This document shows, in pieces, positions 16,466 through 25,628 of a stretch of DNA of 64,000 nt (the stretch's first letter is position 1; every line of letters starts with the position of its first letter). This stretch comes from Haemophilus_A paraphrohaemolyticus_A (GTDB lineage Bacteria; Pseudomonadota; Gammaproteobacteria; Enterobacterales; Pasteurellaceae), in assembly GCF_003253115.1 (NCBI RefSeq), contig NZ_QEQF01000002.1, positions 124,001-188,000 of the forward strand, read 5' to 3'. Both the position numbers and the translations under genes were made by a program. The notes beneath the pieces were generated by a model that did no database searches, was not told where the DNA came from, and saw only the letters and a program-made list of their open reading frames with translations.

Positions 16466-17008
16466 CTATTTTTTCTTAGGTGCGATAACCATAACGGCTT
16501 GACGACCTTCTAATTTACCTGGTGCTGATTCAACTGCTGCAATTTCTGCGGTATCTTGCTTAACGCGTTCTAACACGTCTAAACCGATATCTTGATGGGC
16601 CATTTCACGACCACGGAAACGCACGGTAATTTTTACTTTATCGCCATCTTCCAAGAAACGCATAATGCTACGTAATTTAACTTGATAGTCGCCTTCATCT
16701 GTACCTGGACGGAATTTGATTTCCTTCACTTGAACGACTTTCTGTTTTTTCTTCTGCTCTTTTGCTGCTTTCTCTTTCTCATAAATGAACTTACCGTAGT
16801 TCATAATACGACAAACTGGCGGTTCAGCATTCGGGCTGATTTCTACTAAGTCTAACTCAGCTTCTTCCGCTCTCGCTAAAGCATCTTGAATTGACACGAT
16901 ACCAACTTGCTCGCCATTTTCATCAGTTAAGCGAACTTCCTTCACGCCACGGATTTCTTCGTTAAGACGGTGAGCGCGATTTGACTGAACACGTTTTACA
17001 GGTTTAAT
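16466..17008 (-). CDS. infC: Translation initiation factor IF-3 with ATT start codon
   Basis: IF-3 binds the 30S subunit, blocks premature 50S joining and checks start codon pairing. From the first ATG (16945) the frame is missing its head. Reading upstream in frame to ATT at 17006-17008 gives MKPVKRVQSNRAHRLNEEI..., which aligns with the E. coli N-terminus and makes 180 residues, the same length. The ATT follows AGAGGAATAATACT. The rare AUU start is the established means by which IF-3 represses its own synthesis in E. coli. The core motifs EISPNAEPPVCRIMNYGKF and KEIKFRPGTDEGDYQVKL are intact. Confidence 0.97.
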   Translation of the reverse strand: MKPVKRVQSNRAHRLNEEIRGVKEVRLTDENGEQVGIVSIQDALARAEEAELDLVEISPNAEPPVCRIMNYGKFIYEKEKAAKEQKKKQKVVQVKEIKFRPGTDEGDYQVKLRSIMRFLEDGDKVKITVRFRGREMAHQDIGLDVLERVKQDTAEIAAVESAPGKLEGRQAVMVIAPKKK

Positions 17009-17097
17009 AGTATTATTCCTCTAGTTAGTTTATATGTAAGCTGCATCAAAGCAGATTTTGTTTAAATCGTTTGCCTTTTAAGACAAAAACGGGCGAA

Positions 17098-17126
17098 ATT
17101 CTAGCGGATCTAAATTGATTATGCAA
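17098..17126 (-). promoter_or_regulatory. Candidate infC promoter
   Basis: On the minus strand TTGCAT (17126-17121) and TAGAAT (17103-17098) are separated by 17 bases and lie about 90 bases upstream of the ATT start. thrS, often upstream of infC, is not present here. Confidence 0.45.
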
Positions 17127-17164
17127 TAGTCAATTGTTTGAGCCTCGAAAACTTATAGCAAAAA

Positions 17165-17193
17165 TGGCATTTAAGCGCAAGGCTCGCTATAAT
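17165..17193 (+). promoter_or_regulatory. Candidate norM promoter
   Basis: TGGCAT at 17165-17170 and TATAAT at 17188-17193 are 17 bases apart. The ATG of norM lies 24 bases further, after a TTGAGG Shine-Dalgarno. Confidence 0.4.
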
Positions 17194-17217
17194 AAGTCGT
17201 TCTAATTTGAGGTTTTT

Positions 17218-18609
17218 ATGAATTTACAGTGGCAAAAATATCCGCACAACGCGAGAAAACTTTTTAAACTCACTATCCCCATTTTTATCTCCCAACTTTC
17301 CGCTTCGGGGATGGGACTTGCAGATATTGTAATGGCAGGCTTAGTCAGCGATGATGATGTATCAGCGATTGCGGTAAGTAACTCGATTTATTTCCCCCTT
17401 TTTCTCTTTGTGCTCGGCTTACTCAATGCGATTACGCCAACCGTCTCTTATTTAAATGGTTCGAACCAACGCCACCTTATCGCTCACCAAGTGCGACAGG
17501 GCTTTTGGCTTGTACTGACTATATCCATTCCGCTGATTTTGATTTTCTGCAATAGCCATCTGATTTTGGATTATATGCATACGCCCGAATCGTTTTCTAG
17601 CAAATCACAGCAATATTTGATGATTATGGCAATCGGCATCGTGCCTGCCTTGCTTGCTATCAATCTTCGTTGTATGAATGACGGCTTGTCGAACCCAAAA
17701 CCTGCGATGATCATTACCTTCTTCGGCTTATTGCTGAATATTCCGCTCAACTACATCTTTATTTTCGGTAAATTAGGCTTGCCTGAAATGGGCTCGGTCG
17801 GTTGTGGGGTAGCAACTGCTATCGTCAACTGGGTGATGTTCTTGATGATGTTTTACTATTGCTACACTAACAAATCACAACGCGACATTGGCTTATTCAG
17901 CAAATGGATGGAAATGCCAAGCGGTCAAACTTTGCTAAAAATTTGCAAACTCGGCTTACCCATCGGCTTTGCGACTTTCACCGAAGTGATGCTGTTTTCC
18001 ACCTCAGCACTTTTCCTTTCACCATTAGGTGCACAAGTAGTGGCAAGCCATCAAGCCGCATTACAAACCAGCTCGCTCTTTTTTATGATTCCAATGTCAT
18101 TTAGCATTGCAACGACGATTGTAATCGGGCAAACTTTAGGACAAAAACGCTTAGACGATGCAAAAGTGTTAAGTTATCACGCCCTGCTTACAGGCTTAGT
18201 TTTTGCAACGATGGCGGCGGTAGTTATTGTGTTGCTCGACCAATACATTCCACTTGCTTTTACACGCGATCCGATTTCGATTTCGATTGCTGCTCACTTA
18301 CTCTTATTTGCAGCGGTTTACCAAATCCCCGACGCACTCCAAGCCGTTGCGAATGGGGTATTACGTGGCTACAAGCACACGCAACCGATTTTATATGTCA
18401 CCATTATCTGTTATTGGATTGTCGGCATGCCGCTCGGCTATCTTCTTGCCAGAACGGATTTTATTACTGAACCGATGGCGGCACAAGGCTTCTGGACAAC
18501 ATTTTGTATTAGCTTAAGCCTTGCAAGCGGTCTATTAATTTGGCAAATTAGCAAAATTCAGAAAGTGCCGCACGAAGTGTTAATTCAGAAATTGGAACGG
18601 ATAAAATAA
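17218..18609 (+). CDS. norM: MATE family multidrug efflux pump NorM
   Basis: The 463-residue inner-membrane protein has 12 predicted hydrophobic segments in two MATE repeats. Family patterns are LTIPIFISQLSASGMGLADIVMAG at the start (residues 18-41), a second-half LGLPIGFATFTEVMLF near residue 245, and GVLRGYKHTQP near residue 380. NorM-type pumps use Na+ or H+ gradients to export cationic dyes, quinolones and other drugs. TTGAGG precedes the ATG. The stop lies 3 bases before the recB start, so the two are probably cotranscribed, although functionally unrelated. Confidence 0.93.
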   Translation: MNLQWQKYPHNARKLFKLTIPIFISQLSASGMGLADIVMAGLVSDDDVSAIAVSNSIYFPLFLFVLGLLNAITPTVSYLNGSNQRHLIAHQVRQGFWLVLTISIPLILIFCNSHLILDYMHTPESFSSKSQQYLMIMAIGIVPALLAINLRCMNDGLSNPKPAMIITFFGLLLNIPLNYIFIFGKLGLPEMGSVGCGVATAIVNWVMFLMMFYYCYTNKSQRDIGLFSKWMEMPSGQTLLKICKLGLPIGFATFTEVMLFSTSALFLSPLGAQVVASHQAALQTSSLFFMIPMSFSIATTIVIGQTLGQKRLDDAKVLSYHALLTGLVFATMAAVVIVLLDQYIPLAFTRDPISISIAAHLLLFAAVYQIPDALQAVANGVLRGYKHTQPILYVTIICYWIVGMPLGYLLARTDFITEPMAAQGFWTTFCISLSLASGLLIWQISKIQKVPHEVLIQKLERIK

Positions 18610-18612
18610 TCT

Positions 18613-21600
18613 ATGCAAACGCTCAACCCTCTCACACTTCCGCTTAACTGTGCCAGCCTGATTGAAGCCTCGGCTGGCACGGGCAAAACACATACGATTA
18701 AAAACCTCTATCTTCGTTTATTACTGGGCATCAGCCACGATGGTGAACCACTAGAACCATTAACAGTTGAACAAATCTTAGTAGTAACTTTCACCAAAGC
18801 GGCAACTGAAGAACTTAAAGACCGTATCCGCCAAAATATTCAAGATTGCTACGCCTATTTTTCGGCAAAACTCACCGAGCAAGCGGTGAAAAATGATGAT
18901 TTTTTTGCAGAACTTTTCGAGAAAGTCGAAAAGAAAGAGGAAGCGTTGCTCCGCTTGCGAATTGCCGAGCGAGAGATTGATTTGGCGAGTGTGTTTACCA
19001 TTCACAGCTTCTGCCAAAAGATGCTCTATCAATTTGCATTCGATTCGGGTATCAGTTTTGAGTTTGAACTGCAAAAAAACGAACAGCAATTGCTTGAACG
19101 TCTTGCCCAAGAAGTGTGGCGTGAGCAGTTCTACCCGATGAATTTGAGCGAAACAAGCATTGTTGCGGATGAGCTCAAAACACCACAAGATGCATTGGAT
19201 GCGGTGCGAGCTTATCTGACAGAAACTTTGCCTGAGTTAAACGACGATCAACAAGGCATTAACCAACCTTTTGCCGAGCATTTAAAAGCCTATCAACAAT
19301 TATTGGCCGAAGTTCGCCAATATTGGCGTGCCAACCGTGAGGAAATTGTAAGCCCAATCATCAATGAACTGGATAAAAAATATAAAACTGGCGTGAAAAA
19401 AGCATTAAATCGCCGCTCATATCAAATGCGTTATGTGGAAAATTGGTTAAAATCAGTAGACGAGTGGGCAGAAAGTGAAGCCATTTATTTCCCCGCAGAG
19501 CATTTTTCACGCTTTTGCCAAACAAGCCTTATTGAAAAAGCAGAAGAGGGAGCAGAACCGCTAACATCAACGCATTTCGCAACTAATCAAGCATTTTTGA
19601 CCTCTTATCAAAGCCAATTCGAAGCAAAGCAGAAATCAATCTTGCTTTATCAATTCTTAATGCATTTGCGGGAAAAATTGGCTAATTATAAAGCTACACA
19701 TCCTGAAAAAAGTTTTGATGACTTGCTGATTGTGCTCAATCAAGCCTTAAAAAACACCCGTGGCAAGCAGTTGGCAAGCCAGATCCGCCAACAATATCCG
19801 TTTGCGATGATTGACGAATTTCAAGACACGGACCAAACCCAATATGAAATCTTTAGCCAAATCTATATGGCAGAAGAGGCTCAAAATCAGGGCTTTATTA
19901 TGATTGGAGATCCCAAACAGTCGATCTATAAATTCCGTGGGGCGGATATTTTTACCTATTTGAAGGCCTCGGAGCAAGCGGATGAAAAACGCACTTTAGA
20001 TAAAAACTGGCGTTCTTTGCCGAAGGTTGTTGAAGCAGTAAATCAGATTTTTACCTTCCCAGAAAATAGCGGAAATCATCCGTTTTTATATCAAGGCATT
20101 CCATTTCAAGCGGTAAAAGCCAAAACGCCAGAGGCAGAATTAATCGGTAGTGAAAATGTGGTTTGCTATTTGCAGCCTGAATTTAACGAGAATGAGGCGG
20201 CTGAACATTGTGCCGATCAAATTCAGAAACAATTAATGGCGATGCAAGCGGGTGAAATTTACCTAAAAGATGCAAAAGACAGTAGTCAAATTCGCTTGGA
20301 GGCGAAAGACATTGCGATTTTGGTGCGAAGCAATAATCAGGCCAAATTGATGAAACGTGCTTTAGCTAAACGAGGTTTGAAATCTGTTTTTCTCTCTGAG
20401 CGTAGCCGTGTTTATGAGAGTGAAGTTGCACCAGAATTAGCGTGGGTATTAAAAGCCTGCCTAAATCCGTATCAACAGAAAACCTTGCTTTGTGCCTTGG
20501 GTTCGAGCTTGTGGGGCTTAACCGCACAAGAGATTTATCAGCTCAAAAATGATGAGCAGCAATGGGAAAACTATGTTGATAAATTTGTTCATTATCAACA
20601 GATTTGGCAATCGCAAGGCGTGCTACCGATGTTGCATCAACTGTTCTTGCAAGAAGGTGTGATCGAACGATTGAAAGCGCGAGCAAATGCGGATCGTTTA
20701 TTAACTGACCTCTTCCACCTTGCGGAAATTTTACAATCGGCAATGCAAGAGGTGGAAAATGAGAGTGCCTTAGTACGTTGGTATGAACAGACGTTAAACG
20801 ATGCCAAAAATGGCGACGACACTCATACTTTGCGTTTAGAAAGCGAAGAGGCTTTGATTAAAATTGTGACCATTCACGGCTCCAAAGGATTGCAATATCC
20901 TGTCGTTTGGCTACCATTCATTGGTAAAAACAGCACCAGCGTAAAAGCCTCCGCACTTTCCATTTACCACGATGAAAATGCACAAAAGCAGTGGGATTTT
21001 GGCAGAAAAGATGACGCAATTAAACAACTTAAAAATCAAGCGGAATATGCCGAAGATCTGCGCTTGCTCTATGTTGCTTTGACCCGTGCCGAGTCACAAC
21101 TGAATTTGATTTTGCCTACTCAATTTGGCAAAGGCTGGAACAGCGTACATTATTTGCTGAGCAACGGCAAAATTGGTTTAAAAGAGGCAGAAACAAGCAT
21201 CCATACGGAAACTTATTTTGCAGAGAAAGGGCTAAATTGTGCGTTACAAACGCTTGCTGAAACAGCTGAAGAACATTTTTGGTCGCCGGAGCAAGAGACA
21301 ACCTCATTGTTACAAGTGCGTGAATTTAACCACACGATCCCGACAAATCAAGGGCAGATCACGAGTTTTAGTGCATTAAGCAACTATAATGAGTGGGCAT
21401 TAGAAAATTATCACAATACTCAAACAGATTACCTCACTGAAATTAGTGATTTTGCACAAGATTACGATAATCAGACCGCTTACAGCGAGCCATTAGTTGA
21501 GGTAGGCATTGAACAAGCGGGCGATTTTGTGGAAGAAACTGCAAATGGTTTGAACGCTTACCAATTCCCGCATAGCACCAAAGTGGGGAACATTTTGCAC

Positions 21601-22251
21601 CGTTTTATGGAGCATTGCGACTTCCAACAAGCGGTTAAAATTGAAGATATTTTGCCAATTTGCGAACAGCTCAATTTAGATGAAGAGTGGCAAGCACCCG
21701 TGCAACACTGGATAGAACAAGTCCGCACTACACTATTTGCGGAGAATTTAGCATTAAGCGATCTTACCAATGAATATCGCTTAAATGAATGGCAATTCTT
21801 CTTACGCCTAAAAAATGAAGAGGGCTTACGCAAACTCAATCAGCTATTACAAGAACAGAGTGACTTGGCTCGTCAATTACCACCATTGCGATTACCGCAA
21901 CTTTCAGGCTATGTGCGCGGTTTTATAGACTGTATTGCCAAAGCAAATGGCAAATTTTATGTAATTGATTATAAATCAAACTTCTTAGGCTATTTGCCGC
22001 AAGATTACCGCCAAATACGCCTTGCGAAAACAATAGGGCAATATCGCTACGATTTACAATACTTGCTCTACACCCTCGCGGTACATCGCTACCTACGTGC
22101 TCGCTTAGGTGAGAGTTACGACTACGACCGAGATTTTGGTGGCGTTGCCTATTTATTCTTGCGCGGAATGAACGGTGAGCCGAACAGCGGTGTGTATTTC
22201 GATAAACCGAACAAGGCATTGATTGACGGAATGGATTTGTTGTTTAGTTAA
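18613..22251 (+). CDS. recB: Exodeoxyribonuclease V beta subunit RecB
   Basis: This 1212-residue subunit of RecBCD is a 3'-5' SF1 helicase joined to the nuclease that processes double-strand breaks. The Walker A motif ASAGTGKTHTIKNLYLR is near residue 18, and TIHSFCQKML near residue 131. The DEFQDTD Walker B motif is near residue 401, followed by GDPKQSIYKFRGAD. HGSKGLQYP is near residue 758. The C-terminal nuclease has FIDCIAKANG...VIDYKSN near residue 1105. Length equals H. influenzae RecB. recC and recD are not in the window. No clear Shine-Dalgarno is seen, which suggests coupling to norM. Confidence 0.97.
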   Translation: MQTLNPLTLPLNCASLIEASAGTGKTHTIKNLYLRLLLGISHDGEPLEPLTVEQILVVTFTKAATEELKDRIRQNIQDCYAYFSAKLTEQAVKNDDFFAELFEKVEKKEEALLRLRIAEREIDLASVFTIHSFCQKMLYQFAFDSGISFEFELQKNEQQLLERLAQEVWREQFYPMNLSETSIVADELKTPQDALDAVRAYLTETLPELNDDQQGINQPFAEHLKAYQQLLAEVRQYWRANREEIVSPIINELDKKYKTGVKKALNRRSYQMRYVENWLKSVDEWAESEAIYFPAEHFSRFCQTSLIEKAEEGAEPLTSTHFATNQAFLTSYQSQFEAKQKSILLYQFLMHLREKLANYKATHPEKSFDDLLIVLNQALKNTRGKQLASQIRQQYPFAMIDEFQDTDQTQYEIFSQIYMAEEAQNQGFIMIGDPKQSIYKFRGADIFTYLKASEQADEKRTLDKNWRSLPKVVEAVNQIFTFPENSGNHPFLYQGIPFQAVKAKTPEAELIGSENVVCYLQPEFNENEAAEHCADQIQKQLMAMQAGEIYLKDAKDSSQIRLEAKDIAILVRSNNQAKLMKRALAKRGLKSVFLSERSRVYESEVAPELAWVLKACLNPYQQKTLLCALGSSLWGLTAQEIYQLKNDEQQWENYVDKFVHYQQIWQSQGVLPMLHQLFLQEGVIERLKARANADRLLTDLFHLAEILQSAMQEVENESALVRWYEQTLNDAKNGDDTHTLRLESEEALIKIVTIHGSKGLQYPVVWLPFIGKNSTSVKASALSIYHDENAQKQWDFGRKDDAIKQLKNQAEYAEDLRLLYVALTRAESQLNLILPTQFGKGWNSVHYLLSNGKIGLKEAETSIHTETYFAEKGLNCALQTLAETAEEHFWSPEQETTSLLQVREFNHTIPTNQGQITSFSALSNYNEWALENYHNTQTDYLTEISDFAQDYDNQTAYSEPLVEVGIEQAGDFVEETANGLNAYQFPHSTKVGNILHRFMEHCDFQQAVKIEDILPICEQLNLDEEWQAPVQHWIEQVRTTLFAENLALSDLTNEYRLNEWQFFLRLKNEEGLRKLNQLLQEQSDLARQLPPLRLPQLSGYVRGFIDCIAKANGKFYVIDYKSNFLGYLPQDYRQIRLAKTIGQYRYDLQYLLYTLAVHRYLRARLGESYDYDRDFGGVAYLFLRGMNGEPNSGVYFDKPNKALIDGMDLLFS

Positions 22252-22257
22252 TATATA

Positions 22258-22288
22258 AAGGGCAGTTTGACATAACCAAACTGCCCTT
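22258..22288. terminator. Bidirectional terminator between recB and lnt
   Basis: AAGGGCAGTTTG (22258-22269) pairs with CAAACTGCCCTT (22277-22288) over a 7-base loop. T-rich tracts follow on both strands. Confidence 0.85.
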
Positions 22289-22292
22289 GTTT

Positions 22293-23798
22293 CTAGTTTT
22301 TACGTCTCATCACCGCCAATGCCACAATCAACGTACTCAAACTATAAAGCACCGTATTGCCCCATAAACTAAAAGGCGTTTGACTGATTACAGGCGAAAT
22401 TTGAGCGGTAAGCACACCTTTTTCAAACTGTGGTAACTGCTGAATAACTTTGCCGTTTGCATCCACTATTGCGGTAATTCCCGTATTAGCAGAGCGAAGA
22501 AGTGGTTTGCCAAGCTCTAAAGCACGCATTCTTGCCATTTGGAAATGTTGCCACGGACCAATTGAGGTGCCGAACCACGCATCATTCGTGATGGTTAAAA
22601 GATAATCGGCATTGTGTGCTTTTTGATTTTGCTGCACTTGATCACCAAAGATAATCTCATAGCAAATCGCTAAATTAAAACGAGCATTTTTTGAGTGCAA
22701 TTCAGGCTGAACAAAGTCACCTTGCGATAAATTGATTGGCAGAATAAAGACCTCACGCATCCAATCTAATACCGAACCAAAAGGCACGTATTCGCCAAAA
22801 GGCACGAGATGATGCTTTTTATAGCGAGGTGCTTGTTCAGCATCATAAGGTTGTTCATTCAGTAATAACGCACTGTTAAAGAGTTGATTTCGATTATCTT
22901 GATAAAGCGTGCCGATAATAATGTCACTTTGGCTTTCCATCGCAGCGTTTTGCATCGAATTAAGCAACGATGAAATCTGATTTTCCAATGCGGGAATTGC
23001 CGATTCAGGCAGAATAATCACTTCACTTTTTCCAAGCAATGGACGAATAAGATCCACATAGGTTTGCACCGAATAGTTGAAATGATCTGGGTCCCATTTC
23101 ATTTTTTGTTCAATATTGCCTTGCACAAGGCTCACGGTAAGCGGTTGTTTTTCAGCATCAATTTGCCAGAAATTGCCAAAACGTGTGGCAAAGCTGACCG
23201 CTATGAGCAATGCAAAAGTCGCCATCGGTTTGATTTTCCGATTTTCTTTCAAAATAAATTGAACAAGATAAGTAGCAATCACAATAATGAAGAAAGTAAT
23301 ACCTTCTACGCCAAAAGTCGGAGCGATATGGGCAAAAGGGCTATCAACTTGACTATAACCGAGCTGAAGCCACGGGAAACCAGTGAGAACGACGCCACGG
23401 AGATATTCTGTTCCAGTAAAAAGGCTTGCAAGCACAAACGGATTTTTCAGCTTAAATTTATGCACGCCCCAAGTAAATAGCAAGTTATAAAGTGCTAAAT
23501 AGCAAGCTAGCAGAAGAACTGCAAGATAGCTAATGACCACAGGCACGCCGCCAAATTGGATCATACTCACGTGAATCCAATTTACGCCAATGCCAAAATA
23601 ACCAATCGACCAAGCAAAAGTTGCCCACAATGCGGTATTTCGTTGTGATAAAGTGGCCGACCAGATTAAGCCAAAAGTGGAAACAAAAGCGATAATCCAG
23701 TAATCAAAAGGGGAAAAAGCAAGTGTGCCGATCGATCCAAAGAGAAAACTGATGATACAAGCGGTTAAAAATGGGGGATTTTTTACGAAATTTGACAT
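22293..23798 (-). CDS. lnt: Apolipoprotein N-acyltransferase
   Basis: This 501-residue inner-membrane enzyme adds the third acyl chain to lipoproteins, allowing Lol-dependent transport. The N-terminal part has six to seven membrane segments. The periplasmic nitrilase domain spans roughly residues 220-470 and contains the triad: the Glu in ILPESAIPA near residue 265, the Lys near KKHHLVPFGEYVPFG near residue 330, and the Cys in FNLAICYEIIFG near residue 378. It lies downstream of corC on the same strand, the conserved order, with a palindromic mini-repeat between them. Confidence 0.96.
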   Translation of the reverse strand: MSNFVKNPPFLTACIISFLFGSIGTLAFSPFDYWIIAFVSTFGLIWSATLSQRNTALWATFAWSIGYFGIGVNWIHVSMIQFGGVPVVISYLAVLLLACYLALYNLLFTWGVHKFKLKNPFVLASLFTGTEYLRGVVLTGFPWLQLGYSQVDSPFAHIAPTFGVEGITFFIIVIATYLVQFILKENRKIKPMATFALLIAVSFATRFGNFWQIDAEKQPLTVSLVQGNIEQKMKWDPDHFNYSVQTYVDLIRPLLGKSEVIILPESAIPALENQISSLLNSMQNAAMESQSDIIIGTLYQDNRNQLFNSALLLNEQPYDAEQAPRYKKHHLVPFGEYVPFGSVLDWMREVFILPINLSQGDFVQPELHSKNARFNLAICYEIIFGDQVQQNQKAHNADYLLTITNDAWFGTSIGPWQHFQMARMRALELGKPLLRSANTGITAIVDANGKVIQQLPQFEKGVLTAQISPVISQTPFSLWGNTVLYSLSTLIVALAVMRRKN

Positions 23799-23802
23799 AT
23801 AA

Positions 23803-23868
23803 CGTAGGGCGGACTTTAATCCGCCAATAGGTAAGTTAAATAAAAGGCGGACTGAAGTCCGCCCTACG
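23803..23868. repeat. Inverted pair of a 23-bp GC-rich palindromic mini-repeat
   Basis: The arms at 23803-23825 and 23846-23868 are inverted copies differing at two positions. Each starts CGTAGGGCGGACTT and is itself a small hairpin (GGCGGACT/AGTCCGCC type). The spacer is 20 bases. It fills the 81-base gap between corC and lnt and could fold as one long stem or two small ones in the corC-lnt transcript. Its GC content is well above the surroundings, and similar GTAGGGCGG... elements occur dispersed in many gammaproteobacteria. Confidence 0.85.
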
Positions 23869-23879
23869 CATTATTGCTA

Positions 23880-24779
23880 TTATTCTTCAGCTTCTATCTG
23901 ACGACTTTCCATTTGTTCTAATTGCTCGTCTGAAACGGTTACACGCAATTGAATCAAGCGGCGATTGTCTGCAGAAGTCACTTTTACATTCATCTGTTCA
24001 AGCTCAAGCTGCTCACCGCGTTGTGGCAAGTGTCCGAAGGCTTGCATGACTAAACCGCCGAAGGTATCTACCTCTTCATCCGTAAATTCGGTAGCGAAAA
24101 ACGCATTGAATTTTTCAATATCCGTTAAGGCAGAAACGGCATAAGTATGGCGAGAAAGCTGGCGGATTGGCTCGACTTCTTCTTCATCGAACTCATCTTC
24201 AATATCGCCTACAATTTGCTCTAAAATATCTTCGATGGTGACCAAGCCAGACATCGCACCGAACTCATCGACCACCAATGCCATATGGAAGCGTTCCGAG
24301 CGAAACTCTTTGAGCATTCGATCCACGCGTTTACTCTCTGGCACAATTACTGCAGGGCGAAGAATGGCTTCCATATTAAATTCTTCTGCATCAGAACGGA
24401 GATATTTGAGTAGATCTTTAGCAAGCAAAATTCCCTGAATGCTATCTTTGCCATCATCTAAAATCACAGGGAAACGAGAATGGGCAGATTCAATAATAAT
24501 ATCCACGCAAGCTTCAAGCGGCAGTTTGGAATCAATCGAAATAATCTGTGGGCGTGGGATCATAATATCACGCACACGAAGTTCGGAAATTTCCATCACT
24601 CCTTCAATCATCTCTTTGGTATCGCTGTCGATCAACTCATTTTCGACTGAATCGCGGATTACTTCCACCAAATCCTCACGGTTTTTAGGTTCTGTTTGAA
24701 AAATGCCTAAAAACGACTGAATTAAATTCTTTTTCTCTGTTTTTTCTATTGAGCCGAGGCCCTGATGTTCATCATTCAT
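23880..24779 (-). CDS. corC: CorC/YbeX family protein (CBS domains, transporter-associated domain)
   Basis: This 299-residue cytoplasmic protein has two CBS domains (about residues 70-195, starting VRDIMIPRPQI) and a C-terminal CorC_HlyC domain with DTFGGLVMQAFGHLPQRGE. The family is associated with Mg2+/Co2+ efflux and, for YbeX, with ribosome-related functions in E. coli. Its place directly upstream of lnt is conserved. AGGAATAATT precedes the ATG. Confidence 0.92.
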   Translation of the reverse strand: MNDEHQGLGSIEKTEKKNLIQSFLGIFQTEPKNREDLVEVIRDSVENELIDSDTKEMIEGVMEISELRVRDIMIPRPQIISIDSKLPLEACVDIIIESAHSRFPVILDDGKDSIQGILLAKDLLKYLRSDAEEFNMEAILRPAVIVPESKRVDRMLKEFRSERFHMALVVDEFGAMSGLVTIEDILEQIVGDIEDEFDEEEVEPIRQLSRHTYAVSALTDIEKFNAFFATEFTDEEVDTFGGLVMQAFGHLPQRGEQLELEQMNVKVTSADNRRLIQLRVTVSDEQLEQMESRQIEAEE

Positions 24780-24914
24780 AATTATTCCTGTTAAAAATTA
24801 GCGTGATTTTCCCACAAAAATAACGCTTTGATAATAAATTTATTTCTATTTTATTTAATTTAGCATAGCATAGGCATAACTTTTTTCAAATCCATTGTAA
24901 TTTAAGGAAGTATT

Positions 24915-25520
24915 ATGAAATTAGCAAAATTGATGATGACTACCACCGCTTGTTTAGCGGCAACTTTTGCGACAGCAGGCACGTTAAAAACCCCTAATAC
25001 CGTGGAAATGTTAGCCTTAGATGGTCAGTCGGTAAAACGTTGGGAAGATGTCCAAATTAACGATAACAAAACACACCAAGTGGTGGTGAGCGTAGGAGAC
25101 ATTGTTGATGGTAAATATTTCTCAATGAATCCAATCGTATTAACTTTTGAGGGAACACCTGAAGAAATGACACTTGTTGTGCCTCAATTCCGCTCATCTC
25201 ACGATGTGAATAAATTTCAAGCTAATCCGACCTTTAAAATTCAAACTGCAGCTGGTAAAGAAATTCCCTTTAAACAAGATATGTTAAAAGGAGAAGGTTT
25301 CGCTCCAAATAGCCGAATTGAAGATAACCTTGCCAAATATAATGCTGGCAAAGGCGTAGCAGCTGTGCCAGAATTTGTAAATGCGACTTTTGAAGCAAAA
25401 GGTCAAATTGTGGTAGAAACCAAAAATATTAAAGAAGAACAATTGCAATTACTCTTCTCTAAAGCTGATAAAGAAACCCAAAAACGTTTCTTAGACTGGG
25501 CGAAGAAAAATGTAAAATAA
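24915..25520 (+). CDS. DUF2057 / UPF0319 family exported protein (YccT-like)
   Basis: The 201-residue product has a cleavable signal peptide (MKLAKLMMTTTACLAATFATA, cut near residue 21). Its mature domain follows the DUF2057 pattern: LDGQSVKRWED, PQFRSSHDVNKFQANPTF near the middle, and the C-terminal ADKETQKRFLDWAKK that ends most members. E. coli YccT (CsgI) inhibits curli assembly, but most homologues have no known role, and no curli genes are visible here. AAGGAAGTATT precedes the ATG. It is a single-gene unit with its own terminator. Confidence 0.85.
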   Translation: MKLAKLMMTTTACLAATFATAGTLKTPNTVEMLALDGQSVKRWEDVQINDNKTHQVVVSVGDIVDGKYFSMNPIVLTFEGTPEEMTLVVPQFRSSHDVNKFQANPTFKIQTAAGKEIPFKQDMLKGEGFAPNSRIEDNLAKYNAGKGVAAVPEFVNATFEAKGQIVVETKNIKEEQLQLLFSKADKETQKRFLDWAKKNVK

Positions 25521-25542
25521 TTTACAAAATCATTTAATAACG

Positions 25543-25576
25543 AAAGACATAGTGTAGTGCTATGTCTTTATTTTTT
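25543..25576 (+). terminator. Terminator of the DUF2057 gene
   Basis: AAAGACATAG (25543-25552) pairs with CTATGTCTTT (25560-25569) with a 7-base loop, followed by ATTTTTT. Confidence 0.85.
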
Positions 25577-25628
25577 GGCTAAAGCCGATTAGAATAAAAA
25601 GTCCTTTTAACAATTCATTAGGACTTAT

